From contig CAZPMT010000117.1 of the NCBI GenBank assembly GCA_964587655.1, positions 1 to 18,152 of the forward strand: a stretch of 18,152 nucleotides of DNA, read 5' to 3'. The notes below the pieces were generated by a model. The model saw only the letters and a list, made by a program, of their open reading frames with translations. It did no database searches and was not told where the DNA came from. Below, piece by piece: positions 6,928-13,513 of this stretch. Position 1 is the stretch's first letter, and every line of letters begins with the position of its first letter. The DNA is from CAZPMT01 sp964587655. Lineage in GTDB: Bacteria; Hydrogenedentota; Hydrogenedentia; Hydrogenedentales; SLHB01. The position numbers and the translations under genes were made by a program.

Positions 6928-7365
6928 TCACTTGAGGGCTCGCGTTGTAGCGCAGGCATCTTGCCTGCATACGCCGCCCAGTAGCGCCGGTTTCTCCGAA
7001 ACCGCGCCCTCACGCAAGCGCCTATGTCGTTCTTCGTGGCAGCGTGGGCAGACAGAGACGAGCCATTCGATAGGCTCGCGACCGATGTTCACCTTCGCAT
7101 ACTTCTTGTGATGGACTTCCCTCGCAGGCTGACCACAATATACGCACCGGTGGCTGTCCCGCTTCAACACAAGCCACCGTTTCCGCTTCCAGAGGGCTGA
7201 GGTCAGTACGTTTTCTCGGTAGTGTTTCTTTCTCTTTTGACGCTTCTTCGCAAAGAGCAGATCATCTATCACCCATTTGAGGCCAATGAGAATGCCCGCG
7301 AATACTGCCATGCCGGTCATGTTCATCTTCAAGACCCAATGTGTATCAACGATCTCCGGCGACAC
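6928..7365 (-). CDS. HNH nuclease domain protein with N-terminal hydrophobic segment
   Basis: 145 residues from a GTG start. A hydrophobic segment (about 17-33, MTGMAVFAGILIGLKW onward) precedes a very basic stretch (KKRQKRKKHYREN) and then an HNH domain: CVYCG, REVHHKKY (the two central histidines), LVSVCPRCHEERH. The zinc knuckles CxxC...CxxCH and the HH pair look intact, so DNA cleavage or nicking is plausible. The last residues (CRQDACATT) are encoded by a palindromic repeat, so the tail was probably added by element insertion. The gene follows the FRG-domain gene after 27 bases, in the same frame, as the third gene of the unit starting at 10073. The start is uncertain: no strong Shine-Dalgarno fits the GTG, and two in-frame ATG codons (MNM) lie 13 and 15 residues further in. 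Confidence 0.75.
   Translation of the reverse strand: MSPEIVDTHWVLKMNMTGMAVFAGILIGLKWVIDDLLFAKKRQKRKKHYRENVLTSALWKRKRWLVLKRDSHRCVYCGQPAREVHHKKYAKVNIGREPIEWLVSVCPRCHEERHRRLREGAVSEKPALLGGVCRQDACATTRALK
6952..6968. repeat. GCAGGCA-TCT-TGCCTGC palindromic repeat
   Basis: A perfect 7-bp inverted repeat around TCT lies inside the 3' end of the HNH gene. Read on the minus strand it encodes the CRQDACA tail. I recall very similar dispersed elements giving RQDACA-like tails in many environmental genomes, but no second copy is present here. Confidence 0.6.
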
Positions 7366-7392
7366 GGAATAGAGTGCTGCGTACCCTCATTC

Positions 7393-8205
7393 TCACTTCT
7401 GGAGTTCCCTTCCCCATGCCATGCTTAACCCGACCCGGTCCGCGCCCGCATGCTGCAAAGTAAGCGCATCTATACCCGCTCGGCGCAAGTAGCCGATAGC
7501 TTGATCCTTCAGGCTGGCCGGAATCGTGATCTTTCCCCAGTCGTCAGGGCGTAGTTGCTCTTTGAGCACGGTATCATGGTCTACGCCCAGTCGACTTCCG
7601 ATGGTAAACAGGCTGCGTTGAGCGTGCGCCCGTGGGAACGGGATTCGAAGATACTCCATGCAAACAAATCTGGGAACGTCCTTCCTGAAAATACCGTCGT
7701 TCAGGTCAACCTCGCCTCCCAACTCTGGCTTTCGCTGGAACCCACGCGCCTCCCAAAGCGGATGGACGGAGGCTATAACCGCATTGGTGTTTAGCCACCA
7801 TATCGCGCCGTCCTTGCGGTCTTCAGCAATGCAGGCAAAGTAGGCCGCGACTGCCACCGATTTTGTCCAGTCAAGCAGTCGCGTAGGCGCTCCGAAGTGC
7901 TGCATTACGGCCATGCAGGCAATCTTGTTGTTGATTTCATACATTGAGGCATACATCCTCTCGAGGTTTCCCAGATATCGAAGAGCTTGGTCATGAAACA
8001 ACTTCACGTTCTTACCCTCTTCATTCAGCCTGTCTTCATACATACTGCCCTGCGGAACATTCCGATCCACGCTCGCTTGAAGATGCAATTCGGCGTCGGA
8101 TTGTCCCCTGTAGGCCAGTTCCTCGCGAAGGCTGAGGTCCCAAAGCCGTTGCGCGAGTTCCTCAAACGACTGAAAATCGTTGGTGACTTTCCTTTCGTCA
8201 TTCAT
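7393..8205 (-). CDS. FRG-domain protein
   Basis: 270 residues. The FRG domain is recognised from YRGQSDAELHLQASVDR (about 32-48, normally FRGQ...L.PS..R), the central MQHFGAPTRLLDWT (101-114) and a C-terminal AQRSLFTIGSR (195-205). FRG domains are widespread in mobile and defence-associated genes. Their biochemical activity is not settled as far as I know, so no reaction is assigned. The ATG overlaps the stop of the upstream DUF4041/GIY-YIG gene by ATGA, so the two proteins are translationally coupled and probably act together. The HNH gene follows 27 bases downstream. No signal peptide or membrane segment is visible. Confidence 0.88.
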   Translation of the reverse strand: MNDERKVTNDFQSFEELAQRLWDLSLREELAYRGQSDAELHLQASVDRNVPQGSMYEDRLNEEGKNVKLFHDQALRYLGNLERMYASMYEINNKIACMAVMQHFGAPTRLLDWTKSVAVAAYFACIAEDRKDGAIWWLNTNAVIASVHPLWEARGFQRKPELGGEVDLNDGIFRKDVPRFVCMEYLRIPFPRAHAQRSLFTIGSRLGVDHDTVLKEQLRPDDWGKITIPASLKDQAIGYLRRAGIDALTLQHAGADRVGLSMAWGRELQK

Positions 8206-10073
8206 GCTGATATTCTCCCGCTCTCGGCGTCTTGGGACTCGACGTAGGCGCCATCCTCATCATTGGCGACCGCCCTGGATTCACCGATCGCTAGGGGTGA
8301 ATCTTCGATATCCTCGTTGACGATCGGTTCCAACTCTAGTTGGCGTTTCACCCATGCGTCCCTCGCTGCAGGATTGTCTTTGATCGCTTGCTCAACGGCG
8401 AGGCTTTCTCGATACTGCCTTGCCTCGGCCGTCATAGTCCACTTTACGTTAAGTTCCATCTTCTCCACTTCTTCCCGAATGTGTTTCAGGTCCACTTGGA
8501 AGAACTCCTTGCGATGATTCACCTTGTTCATCTGCATCAATATAAAGTGGTTATGGAGCTGGGTCTCCAAGGCCGGAGCATCGTCACTGAGAATCAGCGC
8601 ATGGACGTCAAACTCAAAAGGAACGCTAGAATCCCCGAGTTCCCGAATTCGGTCGAGGGGTTCCAGGCGTCGCGTGAGCCCGATCTTGTAGACATGTTCG
8701 CCGAATGACCCAATGTTGGAAATGATATAGACGTGTCCTCTCCTGGTCAGTTGTGCCATCGAGAGGGCTCGCTGATTGCGCTCCTCGGCCTCCTTCAGCC
8801 GCTGACCTAGTTCGAGAAGCTGCTGTTCATACTTGGTTCTCTGTTCTGCGCTCGCCTGTTCCACTTGCTGCCGCGCTTTCTCCATGGCTCTGCGCAACAT
8901 GTCTTCTTCCTTGGCCGCGTCGCGTATGGCACGCTCGTATTCCTTGCGAGCCTTCTCTTCTTCGCGGAGTTGTTCCTTGATGCGTCTTTGCTCTTCGCGC
9001 TCATCGAGTTTCAACTGCTGTACAATTGCGGCCCACTTCAACTCATCGAGCCTCGCGTCAAGGAATTGCTCTGTGACTTGGGCGCTCCGGAAGGCCTTGC
9101 CGTTGAAATTCACCAGGCTGAATGCGTCTCGGATCTCCTGTTCCAGCGTGCCGGCGTTGTCGTACCTAACCCTTGACAGAACAGAGTCTACCTTGCCGTT
9201 GAACGCATCTATGACGAAGTCGATCGCTGTGTCGCGGCGACGATTCTCGACGTAGTCGCATGTAGCGGCGGTTCCGTTGCGGATCATTGATTTCGTTCGT
9301 TCTTTGGCTTGCTTGAATTCCTGACCTGCCTGAGTGTGTCCGAAGTCTTCGGCCAAATCGTCGAGCAGACTATGTCCCGGAACGAGGTACTGGTCGCCGT
9401 ATCCCTCGATGGTGTTCTTCATTGCCGTTACAGTGCGCTCATATAGAGCCGCATTTTGCAGCGCCTCGTATGCGCTCCCCGCAATCTCCTCGGCGCGTTT
9501 GTGCGCCGCTTCAACTATCTTTCCCGCCTGAGCCGTTGCCGAATCAAGAAGTGATGAGGCATCATCCCTGAGTGCCTTAGCTTGTTTTCTCGCCTCAACA
9601 GCAATGCTGTCGGCTTCGCCTCTTGCCTTCTCCAGTAGCGCCACACCCTGGTCGCCGAGGCCCTTGGCCTGTTGTCTCGCCTCCGCAACAATAGCATCGG
9701 CCTCGCGTCTCGCTTCTTCTACGAGCGCCGCAGCTTGGCCATCGAGAACCTTGGCTTGTTCTTGAGCCTTGGCGACTATCGCGCCGGCCTCGCCATTTGC
9801 CTTGTCTAGGGTAGCCTGCGCACTCCGAAGCAACTCCTCGGCTCTATCTTCAGCGTCGACGCACGCAGCATACTTGGACAGGCGTTGGATGTGTGCCTTT
9901 AGCTTTGCCGAGTAGTCGTGCCACTGTTTCATGTCATGGTTGTATCTGGCTCGCTCGTTCGCAAGTTGCGCCTCGGACTGTATCAATCTTCTCCGGAACG
10001 TGACCATCTTGGTCGCCACAAATGCGAGCACTGCCGAGGCGATAAGCAAGAGCAGGAGCAAGATCATGACCAT
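8202..10073 (-). CDS. Membrane-anchored coiled-coil DUF4041 protein with C-terminal GIY-YIG (T5orf172/Mug113) domain
   Basis: 623 residues. The order is: a transmembrane helix (3-21, LLLLLLIASAVLAFVA), a coiled coil (about 28-82), four tandem 29-residue helical repeats (84-199, pattern L.EEAR.EAD.I...A..QAK.L), a DUF4041-like region (about 205-355), a charged coiled coil (355-440) and a GIY-YIG domain (446-530). The GIY-YIG motifs are V448-Y449-I450, Y462-K463-I464-G465, R475 and the metal-ligand glutamate E503 (ALETQLHNHF), all present. The domain resembles the phage T5orf172 type. It is probably a nuclease held at the inner membrane on a long rod. AGAGGTGA precedes the ATG at 10073 by about 6 nt, and a strong promoter lies upstream. 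It leads the operon with the FRG and HNH genes. Confidence 0.88.
   Translation of the reverse strand: MVMILLLLLLIASAVLAFVATKMVTFRRRLIQSEAQLANERARYNHDMKQWHDYSAKLKAHIQRLSKYAACVDAEDRAEELLRSAQATLDKANGEAGAIVAKAQEQAKVLDGQAAALVEEARREADAIVAEARQQAKGLGDQGVALLEKARGEADSIAVEARKQAKALRDDASSLLDSATAQAGKIVEAAHKRAEEIAGSAYEALQNAALYERTVTAMKNTIEGYGDQYLVPGHSLLDDLAEDFGHTQAGQEFKQAKERTKSMIRNGTAATCDYVENRRRDTAIDFVIDAFNGKVDSVLSRVRYDNAGTLEQEIRDAFSLVNFNGKAFRSAQVTEQFLDARLDELKWAAIVQQLKLDEREEQRRIKEQLREEEKARKEYERAIRDAAKEEDMLRRAMEKARQQVEQASAEQRTKYEQQLLELGQRLKEAEERNQRALSMAQLTRRGHVYIISNIGSFGEHVYKIGLTRRLEPLDRIRELGDSSVPFEFDVHALILSDDAPALETQLHNHFILMQMNKVNHRKEFFQVDLKHIREEVEKMELNVKWTMTAEARQYRESLAVEQAIKDNPAARDAWVKRQLELEPIVNEDIEDSPLAIGESRAVANDEDGAYVESQDAESGRISA
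9477..9824 (-). repeat. Four tandem 87-bp repeats encoding 29-residue helical units
   Basis: Residues 84-112, 113-141, 142-170 and 171-199 of the DUF4041 protein align without gaps. The second and third units are closest (QAAALVEEARREAD versus QGVALLEKARGEAD, then ARQQAKGL versus ARKQAKAL). Confidence 0.8.
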
Positions 10074-10150
10074 GGATAATCACCTCTACTAGAGTCTGTT
10101 TTGTGTCCCCGGGATTTGGTACGATCGCATCCCTTGAATGAACTCTCCTT

Positions 10151-10179
10151 AGTGTATGCCGCTCCCAGCATTCTGTCAA
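10151..10179 (-). promoter_or_regulatory. Strong promoter of the DUF4041-FRG-HNH operon
   Basis: On the minus strand a perfect -35 TTGACA (10179-10174), a 17-nt spacer and -10 TACACT (10156-10151) place the start near 10144, leaving about a 70-nt leader before the ATG at 10073. Confidence 0.65.
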
Positions 10180-10332
10180 GGGTAGAAATAGGAATGCTAC
10201 ACAATTCGTTTGTCACCGACAGTTGGCGTCTGACCTCCCCCGCTCCACCGAAGAAGGCGACACAATGCGAATCGTTAGTCCGCATTTGTCACAGTCTCGG
10301 CTCTGTTTGCCACACCGTGTAGGGCTTTCCGC

Positions 10333-10362
10333 TTGTTTCGCGCGCGGGGTAGGGGGTATTCT
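10333..10362 (+). promoter_or_regulatory. Possible ruvA promoter
   Basis: TTGTTT (10333-10338), an 18-nt GC-rich spacer and TATTCT (10357-10362) lie 30 bases ahead of the ruvA ATG. The match is moderate. Confidence 0.35.
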
Positions 10363-10392
10363 TTGGCCGTTCGGCAATCGCTGGGAGGCGGG

Positions 10393-10995
10393 ATGTTTGC
10401 ATTTCTTCGAGGAACGGTGGCGCGGAAGGCGCAGGGCTGCATCGAGCTTGACGTGAATGGAGTCGGGTATGAGGTATGGATTCCCGAGTCCGTGTATCGA
10501 AAGCTCGTGGTCAACCAGGAAACGGCCCTGCAAACCTACTGCTACATTCGCGAGGACGCTTTTCAGATCTTCGGCTTCCTTCGAGATGAGGAGAAGACGC
10601 TGTTCAAGATGCTGCTGGGTGTGTCCGGTATCGGCCCCAAGGTATCCCTCGCGATCCTGTCGGCGATGAGCGTGGCCCAGTTCGGCAAGGCCATCCTCGA
10701 TAACGATGTAACCGCGTTTACGCGCGTGAGCGGCGTGGGAAAGAAGACCGCGCAACGGGTAGTGCTCGAGATGAAGGCGAAGCTCGGCCAGGACGCGGAA
10801 CTGAACGTCATCCTCGGCGAGCCGGATGATAAGTCCACGGCCGAGAGCGACGACGTCATTGCCGCGCTGTGTTCGTTGGGGTGTTCGCTGGCCGAGGCGA
10901 GGAAGGCCGCCGCGACGGCGCGCAAGCAGTCCGGGACCGACACGCCCATCGAGGAAGTGGTCCGCCTTGCGTTGCGATCTTTGGCGAGGGTTTAG
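10393..10995 (+). CDS. ruvA: Holliday junction branch migration protein RuvA
   Basis: 200 residues, the usual RuvA length. An N-terminal OB fold (MFAFLRGTV...GVGYEVWIP, about 1-62) carries the acidic pin E54-D55 (IREDAFQIFGF). Two helix-hairpin-helix motifs follow (GVSGIGPKVS and SGVGKKTAQRVVLE), then an acidic linker and the C-terminal three-helix domain that contacts RuvB. RuvA tetramers bind four-way junctions and load RuvB. GGGAGG four bases before the ATG at 10393 sets the start; a longer in-frame reading from 10333 lacks support. The stop is 3 bases from the ruvB start. ruvC, often the third gene, is not adjacent. Confidence 0.97.
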   Translation: MFAFLRGTVARKAQGCIELDVNGVGYEVWIPESVYRKLVVNQETALQTYCYIREDAFQIFGFLRDEEKTLFKMLLGVSGIGPKVSLAILSAMSVAQFGKAILDNDVTAFTRVSGVGKKTAQRVVLEMKAKLGQDAELNVILGEPDDKSTAESDDVIAALCSLGCSLAEARKAAATARKQSGTDTPIEEVVRLALRSLARV

Positions 10996-10998
10996 CCT

Positions 10999-12021
10999 GT
11001 GCCCAAGGAAGAGGTGATCAGCCCAAGACCGTACAACGACGATCAGGTCTATGACGACCAGATTCGTCCGACGCGGCTTGACGATTTCCCTGGACAGGAA
11101 TCCATCAAGAGTAAGATGCGGATTTCGATCCAGGCCGCGAAACAGCGTAGCGAACCGTTGGATCATCTGCTGCTCTGCGGGCCTCCGGGTTTGGGCAAGA
11201 CGACGCTCGCGCGGATCCTGGCCAATGAAATGGGTGTGGACATCAAGTCGTCGTCGGGACCGGTCATCGAGCGTCAGGCCGACCTGTCCGCCATCCTCAC
11301 GAGCCTCGAAGAATTCGACATGCTGTTCATCGACGAAATCCATCGATTGAACCACGCCGTCGAAGAGACGCTGTACTCCGCGATGGAGGATTTTGAAGTC
11401 GACATCATGCTGGGTAAAGGGCCGACGGCGCGTTCTCTCAAGATCGGGATCAAACCGTTCACGCTGATCGGCGCGACGACGCGGGCCGGCCTGCTGACGC
11501 CTCCGCTGCGCGCGCGGTTCGGCGACACGTGCCGGCTCGAGTTCTACTCGCCCGAGGAACTCGAAACCATAGTGATGCGTTCGGCGCGCATTTTCAATGT
11601 ATCCGTCGAGCAGGATGGGGCGCTCGAGATCGCGTCGCGCTCACGCGGCACGGCGCGCGTGGGAAACCGTCTGCTCCGGCGCGTGCGCGACTACGCTCAA
11701 GTCAAAGGCGACGGCACGATCACTCGCGAGATTGCGCGCGCGGCGCTTCAGTTGCTCGGCGTGGACGAACTCGGGCTTGATGAAATGGACAATGCGATCG
11801 TGCGGGGCGTGATCGAGAAATTCGCGGGCGGGCCCGTGGGGCTGTCGTCATTGGCGGTGGCGGTCGGGGAAGAGCGGCAGACGCTCGAGGAAGTCCACGA
11901 ACCGTATCTCATCCAGATCGGGTTCCTGAAGCGGACGCAGCAGGGCCGCGTGGCCACGCCGCTGGCGTACAAACATTTCGGTTACGCGATGCCCGAACCC
12001 GGACAAGGGGCGTTGTTCTAA
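10999..12021 (+). CDS. ruvB: Holliday junction branch migration ATPase RuvB
   Basis: 340 residues, full length. The AAA+ core shows Walker A GPPGLGKTT (61-69), Walker B LFIDEIHRL (D112, E113), sensor/arginine-finger region GATTRAG (158-164, R162) and RARFG (171-175). The winged-helix DNA-binding domain lies near the end (GGPVGLSSLAVAVGEE...FLKRTQQGRVAT). RuvB hexamers pump DNA through RuvA-bound junctions during recombinational repair. It starts at GTG 10999, three bases after ruvA, so the two are co-translated. Small departures from the common sequence (HRLNHAVEETLYSAME) are conservative. Confidence 0.97.
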   Translation: MPKEEVISPRPYNDDQVYDDQIRPTRLDDFPGQESIKSKMRISIQAAKQRSEPLDHLLLCGPPGLGKTTLARILANEMGVDIKSSSGPVIERQADLSAILTSLEEFDMLFIDEIHRLNHAVEETLYSAMEDFEVDIMLGKGPTARSLKIGIKPFTLIGATTRAGLLTPPLRARFGDTCRLEFYSPEELETIVMRSARIFNVSVEQDGALEIASRSRGTARVGNRLLRRVRDYAQVKGDGTITREIARAALQLLGVDELGLDEMDNAIVRGVIEKFAGGPVGLSSLAVAVGEERQTLEEVHEPYLIQIGFLKRTQQGRVATPLAYKHFGYAMPEPGQGALF

Positions 12022-12062
12022 CCCCGCGCCCCCAACGCTCTACTCGTGATCAGACGCATGCC

Positions 12063-12090
12063 CGTGATCATGATCGAGCAACTCGAAGCA
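12063..12090. repeat. Possible decayed CGTGAT/CGAGCA hexamer tract
   Basis: CGTGAT-CATGAT-CGAGCA followed by ACTCGAAGCACC resembles, in degraded form, the hexamer tract at 13514-13543. CGTGATCA also occurs 18 bases earlier (12045-12052). The relation is suggestive only. Confidence 0.25.
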
Positions 12091-12128
12091 CCAAGATGAA
12101 GAAGAATCTCGCGAAAAAGAGACGATAG

Positions 12129-12157
12129 TTGACGGAGCCGGAGCAAAGGGATAGGAT
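12129..12157 (+). promoter_or_regulatory. Promoter of the antitoxin-PIN toxin module
   Basis: TTGACG (12129-12134), a 17-nt spacer and TAGGAT (12152-12157) predict a start near 12164, about 31 nt ahead of the antitoxin ATG. Confidence 0.6.
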
Positions 12158-12194
12158 GAAGTTGTTGCGCGAAAACCTTAAGGGAAACAAGGCC

Positions 12195-12410
12195 ATGGAA
12201 TACACGGGACAGATTCGAGGCAATGTAATTGTTCTGGACGCTGCGCCGGACTTACCGGAAGGCACGCGGGTCAAGGTTGTGCCAATCCCAGACAAGGCGG
12301 CGAGTCCCCTGGGAGAAATGCTGCTTTCTTTTGCCGGCTGCGTTCGCGGGCTTCCCGATGACGTGGCGGAGAATCACGATCACTATCTGTACGGTACGCC
12401 GAAGCGATGA
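12195..12410 (+). CDS. AbrB/DUF104-like antitoxin
   Basis: 71 residues. The N-terminal half (YTGQIRGNVIVLDAAPDLPEG then TRVKVVPI) has the strand-turn-strand look of small SpoVT/AbrB or DUF104-type antitoxins (GxIxNGxVVL...LPEGxxVxV). The C-terminal tail (LLSFAGCVRGLPDDVAENHD) would be the toxin-wrapping part. The partner is the PIN-domain gene, which it overlaps by ATGA. It probably neutralises the PIN RNase and may repress its own promoter, which sits just upstream. AAGGGA about 9 nt before the ATG supports the start. Confidence 0.85.
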   Translation: MEYTGQIRGNVIVLDAAPDLPEGTRVKVVPIPDKAASPLGEMLLSFAGCVRGLPDDVAENHDHYLYGTPKR

Positions 12411-12808
12411 ACGCCCTTTTCGCGGATACTGCCTACTACCTCGCGCTGCTCGTGCAGAACGACACCGCACATGACAAAGCGGTTGACGTTGCGCTTTCGC
12501 TGGACGCGCGCATCGTGACCACCGCATGGGTGTTGACGGAACTTGCCAACAGCCTGCGCCTCCCGGAACACCGAAGCTACTTCATCCGTTTCGAGAAAGC
12601 GCTTCGCGCGGATCCCTCCGTAGTCATCGTAGACCCCTCACGCGAACTGTACGACCGGGGTTTGGCCCTTTACGGCGACAGGGCAGATAAAGAATGGTCC
12701 TTGACGGACTGTATTTCCTTCGTAGTCATGAACGACCAGGGAATCACGGAGGCCCTCACGACGGATCGCCATTTTCGTCAAGCAGGATTTCAGGCGATAA
12801 TGCTCTAG
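12407..12808 (+). CDS. PIN-domain ribonuclease toxin (VapC-like)
   Basis: 133 residues, standard PIN toxin length. The conserved acidic residues are visible: D7 (LFADTAYYLAL), E45 (LTELANSL), D101 (SLTDCISFVVM) and D120 (TTDRHFRQAGF). PIN toxins are metal-dependent RNases, often cutting tRNA or rRNA. The ATG overlaps the antitoxin stop by 4 bases, as usual for antitoxin-toxin operons. The active site looks complete. The closest named group is VapC, but the antitoxin is not a typical VapB, so I give no symbol. Confidence 0.92.
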   Translation: MNALFADTAYYLALLVQNDTAHDKAVDVALSLDARIVTTAWVLTELANSLRLPEHRSYFIRFEKALRADPSVVIVDPSRELYDRGLALYGDRADKEWSLTDCISFVVMNDQGITEALTTDRHFRQAGFQAIML

Positions 12809-12906
12809 AATCAGAGGGACGCCGAACTCAATTGGGTCATGCAGCCGCATAGCGTGGATATAGCTGGTACACCGATTTCACCCGAAACCGATGCGCGGGT
12901 TGCCTG

Positions 12907-13119
12907 TCATGCAGTCTTCGAGCGGGTGGGGGGATAGGTGAAGGACCATTCGCGGATGTCGGTTTGCGTCTCGGCGTGTTCGATCGTGATGGCCACAATT
13001 CGGCCTTGACTGTCAACATCGATCAGCGTGTTCTCATTGAAATCCGTCGTCTCCGCCACCGGCGCGTCGCTGAAGGTGACAAGCAGGGTGTCGGTGTCCT
13101 CGAAGTAACTGACACGCAT
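12907..13119 (-). CDS. DUF2283 protein
   Basis: 70 residues with the DUF2283 pattern: MRVSYFEDTDTLLVTFSD, then ETTDFNENTLIDVDSQGRIV and AITIEHA. These small beta-rich proteins have no proven function, and they are commonly encoded beside DUF4258 proteins. The gene starts one base after the stop of the DUF4258 gene, with AAGGAGA at the right distance inside the end of that gene, so the two are co-translated. An in-frame start at 13155 would overlap the DUF4258 gene and is less likely. By analogy with TA pairs it could be the antitoxin, but this is inference. Confidence 0.85.
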   Translation of the reverse strand: MRVSYFEDTDTLLVTFSDAPVAETTDFNENTLIDVDSQGRIVAITIEHAETQTDIREWSFTYPPTRSKTA

Positions 13120-13120
13120 T

Positions 13121-13360
13121 TTATTTCTCCTTGAATCGCCGGTCCAAAAAGGCATTGTGCAGCGTTTCGCCGTCTTCCAAGAGGACTATGCGCGAATACC
13201 GTCCACCTGCTTCGGGAATCTTGGCCCATCGCCTGATACGTCCGTCCGATTGAATTTCTTCACAGGGCGGTTCGCGGATCGCCCGCTCAATCCACTCCAT
13301 CCTAATAGTCGCGCGATCAGAACGCGTGCGGATCGCGGCGAAATAGGACGTGACTTTCAT
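13121..13360 (-). CDS. DUF4258 protein
   Basis: 79 residues. The pattern TIRMEWIERAIREPPCEEIQSDGRIRRWAKI...RYSRIVLLEDGETLHNAFLDRRF fits DUF4258, a small domain that I suspect resembles RelE/BrnT-like toxins (R and H residues in the strands, terminal FxDRRF). It lies directly upstream of DUF2283 in a two-gene unit. No Shine-Dalgarno precedes the ATG. Instead a good promoter ends 6 bases before it, implying a leaderless message. The toxin role is inferred from gene pairing, not shown. Confidence 0.8.
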   Translation of the reverse strand: MKVTSYFAAIRTRSDRATIRMEWIERAIREPPCEEIQSDGRIRRWAKIPEAGGRYSRIVLLEDGETLHNAFLDRRFKEK

Positions 13361-13366
13361 GAACGA

Positions 13367-13395
13367 ATTGTACTCTGGGCCGAAACAGGCGTCAA
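13367..13395 (-). promoter_or_regulatory. Promoter of the DUF4258-DUF2283 unit, start at the ATG
   Basis: On the minus strand TTGACG (13395-13390), a 17-nt spacer and TACAAT (13372-13367) are followed by exactly 6 bases and then the DUF4258 ATG, so +1 should be its A. Confidence 0.65.
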
Positions 13396-13471
13396 CCTAG
13401 CCACAGCAACGAGAACAAGAGCGCGTTTTCTCGTCACCAACTTGCACTTGCTAACGAGAATTGAGAGACGA

Positions 13472-13499
13472 ATTGTACGTGATTCTCCGTGTGCTTCAA
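13472..13499 (-). promoter_or_regulatory. Possible second, upstream promoter for the DUF4258 unit
   Basis: On the minus strand TTGAAG (13499-13494), a 16-nt spacer and TACAAT (13477-13472). An 11-bp sequence containing this -10 (ACGAATTGTAC, 13468-13478) is an exact copy of that at 13363-13373, the site of the proximal promoter. Confidence 0.35.
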
Positions 13500-13513
13500 T
13501 GATACGATTCGTT

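Larger units (their letters stand above)
10074..10392. other. 319-base divergent intergenic region between the nuclease operon and ruvA
   Basis: No gene is supported. It holds the near-consensus promoter of the minus-strand operon, a leader of about 70 nt for that operon and a weaker promoter for ruvA. The leader contains a possible 13-codon reading frame (ATG at 10124, TAG at 10085) whose use is unknown. Confidence 0.6.

Noticed and set aside
5628..6935. Long plus-strand open frame opposite the Gfo/Idh/MocA gene
   Set aside because: The minus strand has a Tat signal, GxGGRG and EKP motifs; the plus-strand product matches nothing.
10085..10126. 13-codon upstream reading frame in the leader of the nuclease operon
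   Set aside because: It is too short to judge, and its GGG-type ribosome site abuts the ATG; kept only as a remark on the intergenic region.
10213..11355. Long minus-strand open frame opposite ruvA/ruvB
   Set aside because: ruvA and ruvB are certain on the plus strand and the minus product is compositionally a shadow.
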